Assembly (NCBI GenBank): GCA_031262005.1
Contig: JAISIO010000134.1
Coordinates: 1-17,416, forward strand
Origin: Bacteroidales bacterium
GTDB lineage: Bacteria; Bacteroidota; Bacteroidia; Bacteroidales; UBA1715
Length of the DNA: 17,416 bases
Direction of reading: 5' to 3'
A model generated the notes under the pieces. The model ran no database searches, was not told the origin of the DNA, and saw nothing but the letters and a program-made list of their open reading frames with translations. Below, one piece after another: positions 7,401 to 13,491 of this stretch. The stretch's first letter is position 1. Every line of letters starts with the position of its first letter. A program made the position numbers and the translations under genes.

Positions 7401-10400
7401 ATTAGTATTCGCAATGCCGAAATCCCCGACTATATACTGACTGCCGAATGTTTGGGTAACACGGCTACCGAAGGTGCGTGGGTAGAATTTACCAAAGGGG
7501 TAGGACCATTTGACTATAGTTTTACCATTGATGGTGTTTTGCAATCGGCACGCACTGCTGCCGACAGAGATAAGACATATTTGCTGGATAAACAACCCGG
7601 CTTTTATCAATTGAGTGGTGAGCTAAGCGATACATATTGTTCGATGAGTGTTCCTACCGATGTAATTGTTGAAGTGGTAAAAGTCAGCGAACCGGCAACT
7701 CCGGGACTTGTACTTTTGAAAGGAACTGGCAGTTATAGTATAAAAGATGCGGCAATTGCCGATGCCGATCATGAAATTGTGTGGTACACAACGCCTACAA
7801 GCTCCGACGGTACAACAACAGCTCCACAAGTGAGTACTGCAATAACAGGCGATACCGAAATAATTGAATACTGGGTAACTCAAAAAAATACAACCACCGG
7901 CTGCGAAAGCGAACGAGTAAAAGTGATTATTGAAATAAACAATTGCCCGATTCCTGCGCCGAATACAGCCGAAGCTCTCTATGTGATATGTAACTACGAT
8001 GCTACGCCCATGTTCAATGTAACTATTGGTAGCAATTGGGATAATGGAAACAGTACCCGTCCAAGCGGATTGAATACCGTATTTAATTTCTACGCATCTG
8101 ACGGAACATTTATCACATCGAACACAACAGGGCAATATACTCCGGTTATTGATAAATCTACGGAAGCTAAACACGTGTTCTATGTAACCGAATCTATCGA
8201 CAATTTAAGCGGAGCGTGGAATCCGTGTGAAGGACCTCGCACAACTATAACTATTGATGTAAAAAAACCGACAAATATTACTATTACGCCTGCCAATGAG
8301 GAAGTGTGCGCAGGAAGGCAAAATCCGCTATTTACTGCAAACTCGAAACTTGCCGGTGCAAGCATTGAATGGTACACTTCGGCACCTGCAATAAATAGTT
8401 CCAACGATGGTAGCACGGCGGTGGCAAAAGCCGATACATATCGTCCGACTGTTACAACTGTCGGCACACAAACAATATATGCCGTGCAACGTACCACCGA
8501 TGGCTGTCTGAGTCAAGCTGCAAGCCAAACGTGGAAAATAAAAGCAATTCCTGCTGCTCCTTCTGTTACCAACGAAAGCGTGTGCTTTAACGAACCAAAC
8601 GAGCCGGTAACTGCCACGGGAACAGCTATTAAATGGTATGCAAGTGTGTCGGCAACAACTATTCTTCCGAACGGAAACGGGGAAAGCTACACTTCCACCG
8701 AAACGGCTGTGGATGTGTATAAATATTACGCTACGCAAACGGTAGACGGTTGCGAAAGTACCGATAGAGGCGAAGCAACGTTCACAATTGTACAATTGCC
8801 CGCAACGCCTATTGTAACAGTTTCCGACCCTGAAATTTGTGAGTACGAAACCGAACCGACATTTACCATAACAAATCAGGAAAACGGTTCAACTGTGAAG
8901 TGGTACAAAGCCGATAAAACTACTCTGTTGCTCAGTGGAACAACCAATACGTACACTCCTCAACGAGCAAACGGAACGCAGTATTATGTTACGCAAACTA
9001 CAGCGTGTACCAGTGAATTTTCGGCACCGGTGAGTTTTGTAATTAACCCAAAACCTGCAACACCAATTGTGGTAAATCAAAAAATGTGTGATAGCGAAGC
9101 AATTCCATATTTGAGTACCGATGGCATTTCCGATGATTGGTTCCGTTTCAACGATGCCACAGGATTCATATACACCGGTCGTTCGTATCGCCCCACAGCT
9201 GCTGACATAGGCTCAAGCGATAGTATAACATTTTACATTCAGCGTACTACAAAAGATTGTAAAAGCGACATTGCACCCGTGTATTTAAAAATAATACCAA
9301 TACCAACGGTGGAAATCCAAGGTGGCGATAAAGCTATTTGCTATGCGGAAGAAATAGATGTTACGGCGCATAATTTTTCGCCTGCATTTTCAAACGGTTC
9401 TCGCTTGCAATGGGCGGTAATTAACGAAGATTACGTGCGCAAACCGGTGAACGAAAGCAGCGAACACACTATTACGCTTAATTCTACTATTTTACCGGAG
9501 CATGGTGAATACACCGTTGAAGTTGTATATGAGCACGATTACGCAGGAAAAATGTGTGAGAGTATGCCTGTACAAGTACGCTATACCGTATATCCGCAAC
9601 CGGATATGCCAATTGTGCAAAATCAGGTGCGTTGCGAAAGTACAACTATGGAGCCGCTTTCGTCGTTCGGCAGTCCGCTGGTAATGTGGCACAGTATTGA
9701 TGGAAAATTACCCGACTGGGTAGGAACTGCATATAGTTTTGAGCAAATGAATTTGACTAACGTAGCGGTAGGAACGTATGAATTTGAACTCTATGATACC
9801 GATGCACTTACTCAGTGCCAAAGTGAACGAGCGTTAATGACTTTTGAAGTAGCACCCAAAGCCGTTACCGAAATAGTTGGCGATACCGCCTTGTGTGTCC
9901 ACACTATTGAAAGTGCCTACGCATTGGCGCAAGTACCGCCTCGACTAAGCACTTACGAATGGCGCATATCGGGCGATAGAAACTTGTATGCTCGCGATAA
10001 TAACTCCACATCGTTGCGTTATGTTGATTGGGATTATGCAGGAATTGACACAATTTGGGTAACCGAACGCACATGGGCAGGCTGCGAAGGTAGAGATAGC
10101 ATTGTAGTGCGTGTTGCGCCTCTCCCTAATGCGTTGTTTACTGCCGAAAATGCAGCTATTGGCATAGAAACATCGTTGCGATTTACAAACCAAAGCACGC
10201 AAGAACCATTGACATATACCGATGAAACGGGCACAAAACAAACAGAAGAAATTCCATATACCATGTTTTGGAATTTTGGCAGAATTGATTTGCCGCACTT
10301 TATTACCGATTATGTAGATACTATTGTGGAATATGAACAACGCAATCAATCAATTGTGGTACACGATTTCAAATACGGTGCGGCGCACCCTACGTTGAAG

Positions 10401-10784
10401 GTGGTCAATTCGTATGGTTGTACTTCCACATATACTACCGAAGTATTTGTGGATATTACCACCGGATTCTATATTCCATCGGCATTTGCGCCTACTAATC
10501 CGGCGGCTTCGGTACGAATATTCAAACCGGTAGCCTTTAATTTGGAATACTGTAAAGTGTGGATATACGATACGTGGGGTAATTTACTGTGGTATGGCGA
10601 TAGAGTAGAAAACGGCGTGTTCGTAGATGAATGGGACGGAATCTACGGTGGCGAATTATTGCCGTCGGGAACCTACATTTGGCACATTGATGCACGGTTT
10701 TTGAACGGTAAAAAATGGAAAGGCACTCGCTTCAATTCTTCGGGCAATCCGAAAGTGCGCGGTTCTGTGGTGCTGATTCGATAG
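4491..10784 (+). CDS. Giant secreted RCC1-propeller / Ig-like repeat protein with T9SS type B sorting domain
   Basis: 2097 residues. A signal peptide (hydrophobic 8-20, cleavage near SYS25) starts at ATG 4491; a second ATG at 4497 is possible, and an in-frame TTG at 4341 is rejected because it would bury the signal peptide. Residues about 30-490 carry RCC1-type propeller repeats with the YAWGxNxxGxxG signature near 46, 113, 180, a weak one near 242, then 301, 368 and 447, enough for a seven-bladed propeller. A beta-rich domain follows (about 675-870). Ig-like modules of about 80-100 residues then run to about 1870, many with a cysteine in strand B and another near the end (DGC, KDC, QC). A PKD-like domain with FWNFG follows. 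Residues 1991-2097 (GFYIPSAFAP, YDTWGNLLW, EWDG, VVLIR) form the gliding-motility-associated C-terminal domain recognised by type IX secretion. Inferred role: surface-attached or released adhesin or glycan-binding protein. No catalytic residues are recognised. Confidence 0.92.
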   Translation: MIMKTVRFIVLLVLSIFVFTGNSYSQSMTISGGGEYGMVICNKGLLYAWGNNFNKALGIDPAEPGTTPSAAVVKSPQKVKLPTLANGTPITMQQVVAGSGAFSVALSCNGVVYAWGGNESGECGQGTTSTVIPFPVPVKKGAATIGYNEDGTPGGPYLGGVKYVAAATASAYAILETGEVLSWGSNANGDGLATGQLANGTMTSASTPTYVLSAAGTRLTGVTHVSGGDYTVYFVAGANNTVYSAGDWIGRSTPPTVGTVAQNYAGIVQKKVGTVISNLTNTVMTAAGDVHGVAVDKDGNVFGWGNNYWGCCAVGVTSGDVGGEKKLPAVPVAAGEYEKISDNRYLTDVVEVIGGRGYSAAVTKEGYVLYWGNAYSTNAGDNGANGGLIGNPSFVGAEGDGERNTCKEGPQFLFYCPKDTVKNAVHIARGDNFGFMVNDQDEYYAWGKNDVGQLGIGTSGAANNKRCLSPMTIPCEASDRIPEAYMPPETKKCLGNFIELHSGFNVAASKLDRYKFRWYYTPEGGTVETQLPDNTNAITTDKTGKYRVEIEYVGDNMNCNMATFAQAQTMLTDKEVPIDTLIITTCVPLPANPMAPAASNQVCFAFNSKYTLQGIPSEFEVYKTQTGGTKTSTITVPETEVQTDFCVPGNTVNVAKVGLDTLYTVWLQDITRRAGTVYENAAPTNTANSVNRSGGQYSAEKFVISGDIVLQELSINIKNEWNPASGFITPQIYKIGTDNNGNDALGALVASGVRTAVSTAGGANNQPPKTITLSFGNLQLSGDPVRGTRYILVLKHESANNLDILYVPFVPETDDIDGTVLNTISAHQLNGLANLQQLDNDNKRVVFNWKFVTLPMYDCGRIQLTSKYYCPPCTKPTKVTILSNDMDTTLCPGGGLVLTSNDQANASDFEFIWYEKGVTMPSTGSAGISAQPKTIDYADLNPVIGSSTEYILLVRDKANPDAEACYVRDTISIRNAEIPDYILTAECLGNTATEGAWVEFTKGVGPFDYSFTIDGVLQSARTAADRDKTYLLDKQPGFYQLSGELSDTYCSMSVPTDVIVEVVKVSEPATPGLVLLKGTGSYSIKDAAIADADHEIVWYTTPTSSDGTTTAPQVSTAITGDTEIIEYWVTQKNTTTGCESERVKVIIEINNCPIPAPNTAEALYVICNYDATPMFNVTIGSNWDNGNSTRPSGLNTVFNFYASDGTFITSNTTGQYTPVIDKSTEAKHVFYVTESIDNLSGAWNPCEGPRTTITIDVKKPTNITITPANEEVCAGRQNPLFTANSKLAGASIEWYTSAPAINSSNDGSTAVAKADTYRPTVTTVGTQTIYAVQRTTDGCLSQAASQTWKIKAIPAAPSVTNESVCFNEPNEPVTATGTAIKWYASVSATTILPNGNGESYTSTETAVDVYKYYATQTVDGCESTDRGEATFTIVQLPATPIVTVSDPEICEYETEPTFTITNQENGSTVKWYKADKTTLLLSGTTNTYTPQRANGTQYYVTQTTACTSEFSAPVSFVINPKPATPIVVNQKMCDSEAIPYLSTDGISDDWFRFNDATGFIYTGRSYRPTAADIGSSDSITFYIQRTTKDCKSDIAPVYLKIIPIPTVEIQGGDKAICYAEEIDVTAHNFSPAFSNGSRLQWAVINEDYVRKPVNESSEHTITLNSTILPEHGEYTVEVVYEHDYAGKMCESMPVQVRYTVYPQPDMPIVQNQVRCESTTMEPLSSFGSPLVMWHSIDGKLPDWVGTAYSFEQMNLTNVAVGTYEFELYDTDALTQCQSERALMTFEVAPKAVTEIVGDTALCVHTIESAYALAQVPPRLSTYEWRISGDRNLYARDNNSTSLRYVDWDYAGIDTIWVTERTWAGCEGRDSIVVRVAPLPNALFTAENAAIGIETSLRFTNQSTQEPLTYTDETGTKQTEEIPYTMFWNFGRIDLPHFITDYVDTIVEYEQRNQSIVVHDFKYGAAHPTLKVVNSYGCTSTYTTEVFVDITTGFYIPSAFAPTNPAASVRIFKPVAFNLEYCKVWIYDTWGNLLWYGDRVENGVFVDEWDGIYGGELLPSGTYIWHIDARFLNGKKWKGTRFNSSGNPKVRGSVVLIR

Positions 10785-10882
10785 TGTACTACTTACAGTT
10801 TGTACATAGAGCGATGACGGGCAGTCTTTTTTACCGCAACTGTTTTTCACTGCATCAAAATCAATTAGTTGAAAACAAATCG

Positions 10883-10910
10883 TTTGTTGTAAATATTTTT
10901 TATATATTTG
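10883..10910 (+). promoter_or_regulatory. Promoter of the frameshifted membrane-protein gene
   Basis: TTTG (10883-10886) and TATATTTG (10903-10910) match the Bacteroidota -33 and -7 boxes, with a 16-bp gap, shorter than the usual 19 or so. The -7 box ends 25 bp before the ATG at 10936. It supports 10936, not the later in-frame TTG at 11081, as the start of the gene. Confidence 0.5.
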
Positions 10911-10935
10911 CGGTCAAGTGTTATACGAAAGTTGT

Positions 10936-11536
10936 ATGGATTGGTCGAAGATAATAGATGTAGCGACTCTGATTACTCTTGGAGTATTTGCGTGGCAGTT
11001 GTATATTATGAGAAAACAGTATCTCAATGACCACGAAAGGTCAAGAAGAGAGGCTGTGATAAACTTACAACGACTTTTGGTTGGAAACTCTTGACAAAAA
11101 AACAAGACATTCAAGATTGTTTATCCAACACATGACTCCGGATACTTGTAAAAAGTTTTGGGCTGGCGAAAAGATTGAGATTGCAAGCAAGCATGAAGAG
11201 ATTTTACTCTGTTTGTGCGATTGTGATGAGAAGTCCCTTACAAAAGGTGGTAGCAAAGGCGAAGAATATATTGTTGACGGAGAAAATCTGATTACATTGA
11301 AAACATACCTAATTAATTATCTGAATTTGTTAGAGGTTATTTTTACAGCATGGAATACAAATGTTGGAGATAGGCAAATGATTGAAGCAGAATTTGGAAG
11401 AAATGTTGTTACCGATAATGGTGAATATCCGTTAGACAACATAATAAATCAAACCACTTTCTTCCCGTCTATTAAAGCATACGTTTCCCATAAGAAAAAC
11501 GAAAATACTGAGAAAGGGAAAAAGAAGTTATCATAA
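10936..11536 (+). pseudogene. Membrane-anchored hypothetical protein interrupted by a one-base frameshift
   Basis: The first part (ATG 10936, stop TGA 11092-11094) encodes 52 residues with one membrane helix (about 6-26) followed by a charged MRKQYLNDHERSRRE stretch. The rest continues in the +1 frame, open from 11063 to the TAA at 11536. The two frames overlap in 11063-11091. Dropping one T from the TTTT run at 11075-11078 joins them as NLQRLWLETLDKKTRH and gives one 199-residue protein: a short outside part, one helix, and a soluble cytoplasmic domain. The frame-2 part alone has no good start. The layout recalls small bacterial membrane proteins of the DUF4760 type, but I cannot assign a family firmly. 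Arginine is encoded almost always by AGA/AGG, unlike neighbouring genes, which suggests transfer. It could be a pseudogene, a sequencing error, or less likely a recoded gene. Function unknown. Confidence 0.65.
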
Positions 11537-11550
11537 ACTCCAAACCGCAG

Positions 11551-11709
11551 ATGGAGATAGTTTTTGCGGATAAATCAACTAAGAATAATGGCAGATTACG
11601 ATTGAAGAAAAAAAGAAAAAAATGGATTGCTGAAATTTTGTTTCCTAAGGCAATCTTTCAATTAAAACAAGAAGTAAAAAATTATAACAGAGAGCATATT
11701 TATTGGTAA
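11551..11709 (+). CDS. Small basic hypothetical protein, 52 residues
   Basis: An ATG-to-TAA frame begins 14 bp after the stop of the frameshifted gene, on the same strand. The product is strongly basic with a lysine/arginine cluster (RLRLKKKRKKW, residues 15-25), then a hydrophobic stretch IAEILFPKAIF and an end rich in K, N and Y. No domain is recognised and there is no clear ribosome binding site. Base composition resembles the preceding gene. It may be a real small partner gene, a remnant, or chance; the close spacing favours the first two slightly. Confidence 0.35.
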   Translation: MEIVFADKSTKNNGRLRLKKKRKKWIAEILFPKAIFQLKQEVKNYNREHIYW

Positions 11710-11773
11710 TAAATTATGTTTTCTGTTTTATGGTATGCCACCGAAGAAATCCGGCTGCGTTTAAAAAATGCAT

Positions 11774-12496
11774 TTACCGAATAAAATTCGCTATATCCTG
11801 CAACGAAATGCTGCCTTCGTAAATAGCTTTGCCGGTAATTACGGCATCAATTCTGTCGGCATTGAGTTGTTCAATATCGAGCATGGTGGCTACGCCGCCA
11901 CTTGCTATAACGCATAATAGGGGAAAGCGTTGTTTCATTTCTTTATATAGTTCGGTTGCTGTGCCTTGCAACATACCGTCTTTGCTTATGTCGGTGCAAA
12001 TAGTTTTGCTGATTCCTTTGTCAATATACGATTGCAGAAAATCAAATAAATTCAATTCGGTACTTTCCTGCCACCCGTTTATGGCTATCATATTGTGCTG
12101 CACATCGGCACCGAGAATAATTTTTTCGGCACCGTATTTTATAATCCATGAAGCAAAAATATCGGGATTTTTCACGGCAATACTTCCTCCGGTAATCATA
12201 GCAGCTCCCGATTCAAAGGCTATGCGCAAATCATCGTCGGACTTCAAACCGCCGCCAAAATCTATAACCAAATTGGTATTAGCGGCAATTGTTTCAAGCG
12301 TTTTATAATTGATAATCCGACTGCTTTTTGCTCCGTCCAAATCTACCAAATGCAAGCGTTTAATGCCGTGGTCTTCAAATTGTTTGGCAACTTCGAGCGG
12401 ATTTTCGTTGTATATTTTTTTTTGATTGTAATCGCCTTGCGATAAGCGTACACATTTACCGTCAATAATGTCAATAGCGGGAATGATTTGTATCAT
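11774..12496 (-). CDS. hisA: Phosphoribosyl-formimino-AICAR ribotide isomerase (ProFAR isomerase)
   Basis: Catalyses the fourth step of histidine synthesis, an Amadori rearrangement of ProFAR to PRFAR, in the cytoplasm. The 240-residue (beta/alpha)8 barrel matches the family length and shows both catalytic aspartates: D8 in IIPAIDIIDGKCVRL and the one in CTDISKDGMLQG. Other marks are DLDGA, the phosphate-binding DFGGGLKS and the C-terminal ASGGVA and ITGKAIYEG. The related HisF would have a different first motif, so the HisA call is firm. The start is ATG 12494-12496. In Bacteroidales hisA usually sits between hisH and hisF; here neither neighbour is a his gene, so it stands alone with its own promoter. 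No degeneration is seen. Confidence 0.96.
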   Translation of the reverse strand: MIQIIPAIDIIDGKCVRLSQGDYNQKKIYNENPLEVAKQFEDHGIKRLHLVDLDGAKSSRIINYKTLETIAANTNLVIDFGGGLKSDDDLRIAFESGAAMITGGSIAVKNPDIFASWIIKYGAEKIILGADVQHNMIAINGWQESTELNLFDFLQSYIDKGISKTICTDISKDGMLQGTATELYKEMKQRFPLLCVIASGGVATMLDIEQLNADRIDAVITGKAIYEGSISLQDIANFIR

Positions 12497-12557
12497 ATGT
12501 TGGAGATTAGAAGTTAGAAACTCTGATAACAGGGAGTTTGTGAATTTTTTTAGGTTG

Positions 12558-12586
12558 CAAAAGTACTAATTAATTATAAATTGAAA
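12558..12586 (-). promoter_or_regulatory. hisA promoter
   Basis: On the minus strand TACTTTTG (12558-12565) matches the -7 consensus TAnnTTTG exactly, and TTTC (12583-12586) lies 17 bp upstream as an imperfect -33 box. The leader to the hisA ATG is about 60 bases. I saw no histidine-codon leader peptide in it. Confidence 0.45.
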
Positions 12587-12644
12587 TGCATAGGTTCTGT
12601 TGAAATTACGATGTGCGCTGTAAAGTAATGTTTCAAGTTTCTCG

Positions 12645-12686
12645 AAAAACAGAAAAGTCTTAGCACCTTGTTTAACGTACTAAGAC
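12645..12686 (-). terminator. Terminator after the ECF sigma factor gene
   Basis: Perfect 7-bp stem GTCTTAG (12657-12663) and CTAAGAC (12680-12686) with a 16-base loop. In the minus direction it is followed by TTTTCTGTTTTT (12645-12656). It begins 27 bp after the sigma-gene stop, and its position upstream of hisA supports separate transcription of the two genes. On the other strand it is followed by a short T-run only. Confidence 0.6.
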
Positions 12687-12712
12687 CTTTTGGTAGACCT
12701 TCGATGTGTTTG

Positions 12713-13303
12713 TTACACCGTGAGCGAAATCTTATTACTCTCTATAATTTTACGCATATTTATCAGTGCATAGCGCATACGTCCGAGTGCCGTGTTGATG
12801 CTCACATCGGTTTGTTCGGCAATTTCTTTGAAACTCATATCAAAATAATGGCGCATGATTACAATATCGCGCTGTTCCTGAGGAAGTGCTTGTATGATAT
12901 TTTTCAAATCTTTGGTAACTTGCAGTTTCGATAATTCCATTTCTATAGTATCGTCCGAAAAAGCAGGATTGTTGAATAAATCAATCTCACCGTTTTCGTT
13001 TGAAACTTCTCGATATTTTTTCTCGCGTCTAAAATGGTCGATTACCAAATTGTGGGCAATGCGCATAATCCACGCTATAAATTTCCCATCATCATGATAT
13101 GAACCCTGCTTGAGCGAATGTATTGCCTTGATAAAAGAATCTTGGAAAATATCTTCTGCCAAAACAGGATCTTTTACTAAATTTCTAATGTAATTATACA
13201 ACTTTTGCGAATGACGATTGATAAGCTCGTCCATTGCCTTTGCTTCGCCGGCGATAAAATCCTTGACTAACTGTTGGTCAGAAACCACGATACGACTTTT
13301 CAT
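12713..13303 (-). CDS. ECF-type RNA polymerase sigma factor (sigma-70 family)
   Basis: A 196-residue extracytoplasmic-function sigma factor that directs RNA polymerase to a dedicated promoter set. Region 2 (about 22-93) contains KDPVLAEDIFQDSFIKAI and the -10-binding segment KFIAWIMRIAHNLVIDHFRR. Region 4 (about 132-185) has QALPQEQRDIVIMRHYFD and the helix-turn-helix SFKEIAEQTDVSINTALG, ending in RMRYALINMRK. Regions 1 and 3 are absent, as expected for ECF factors. There are two consecutive ATGs (13304-13306 and 13301-13303); the second is chosen because AGGAGG lies 5 bases before it, whereas it is only 2 bases before the first. No anti-sigma gene lies beside it: downstream is a terminator then hisA, upstream the aminotransferase. 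Control may therefore be transcriptional or by a distant partner. Targets are unknown. Confidence 0.93.
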   Translation of the reverse strand: MKSRIVVSDQQLVKDFIAGEAKAMDELINRHSQKLYNYIRNLVKDPVLAEDIFQDSFIKAIHSLKQGSYHDDGKFIAWIMRIAHNLVIDHFRREKKYREVSNENGEIDLFNNPAFSDDTIEMELSKLQVTKDLKNIIQALPQEQRDIVIMRHYFDMSFKEIAEQTDVSINTALGRMRYALINMRKIIESNKISLTV

Positions 13304-13308
13304 CATAA

Positions 13309-13314
13309 CCTCCT
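13309..13314 (-). promoter_or_regulatory. Strong Shine-Dalgarno sequence of the sigma factor gene
   Basis: The minus strand reads AGGAGG, five bases before ATG 13303 and two before ATG 13306, so it decides the start. Full Shine-Dalgarno sequences are uncommon in Bacteroidota, and no other gene in this window has one as strong. Confidence 0.75.
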
Positions 13315-13388
13315 CTTTCTATTGATTATTGAAAAGTAAATGTATTCGTATAGGCTGTTGTATTGTTTATGATTTGTAATTCGGAGAG

Positions 13389-13419
13389 CAAATATACACT
13401 AATAAACTGCAAAAACAAA
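13389..13419 (-). promoter_or_regulatory. Promoter of the ECF sigma factor gene
   Basis: On the minus strand TTTG (13416-13419), a 19-bp spacer and TATATTTG (13389-13396) match the Bacteroidota vegetative promoter consensus completely. This predicts transcription start near 13382 and a leader of about 80 bases. The match to the housekeeping consensus suggests transcription by the primary sigma factor, not by itself. Confidence 0.75.
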
Positions 13420-13491
13420 CATTTTACAGTTTTTTTTGCGCTTAGAACATTGAGTGCATGACGTATACAGATTGTAGTAGATACCAAATCA

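Noticed and set aside
7623..8174. 183-residue minus-strand ORF inside the giant gene (and several others of 60-155 residues)
   Set aside because: Antisense shadows of a clearly coding frame; cysteine- and serine-rich translations without any recognisable domain or upstream promoter.
10821..10856. GCAGT...ACTGC hairpin with T-runs after the giant gene as its terminator
   Set aside because: Five-bp stem, loop over 20 bases and T-runs inside the loop; not a credible intrinsic terminator.
11096..11102. A7 run as the cause of the frameshift or a slippage site
   Set aside because: It lies after the first-frame stop at 11092-11094, so slippage there cannot join the two frames.
11081..11536. Independent gene starting at TTG 11081
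   Set aside because: Poor start, no ribosome site, and the promoter and membrane helix lie upstream in the other frame; better explained as the second part of a frameshifted gene.
11545..11572. CCGCA...TGCGG inverted repeat after the split gene as a terminator
   Set aside because: Only a 5-bp stem with a large loop and no T-run after it.
11829..12308. 159-residue plus-strand ORF antisense to hisA
   Set aside because: Lies entirely over a strongly conserved hisA; no family resemblance.
12668..12934. 88-residue plus-strand ORF opposite the sigma gene
   Set aside because: Overlaps the terminator hairpin and the conserved region 4 of the sigma factor in antisense.
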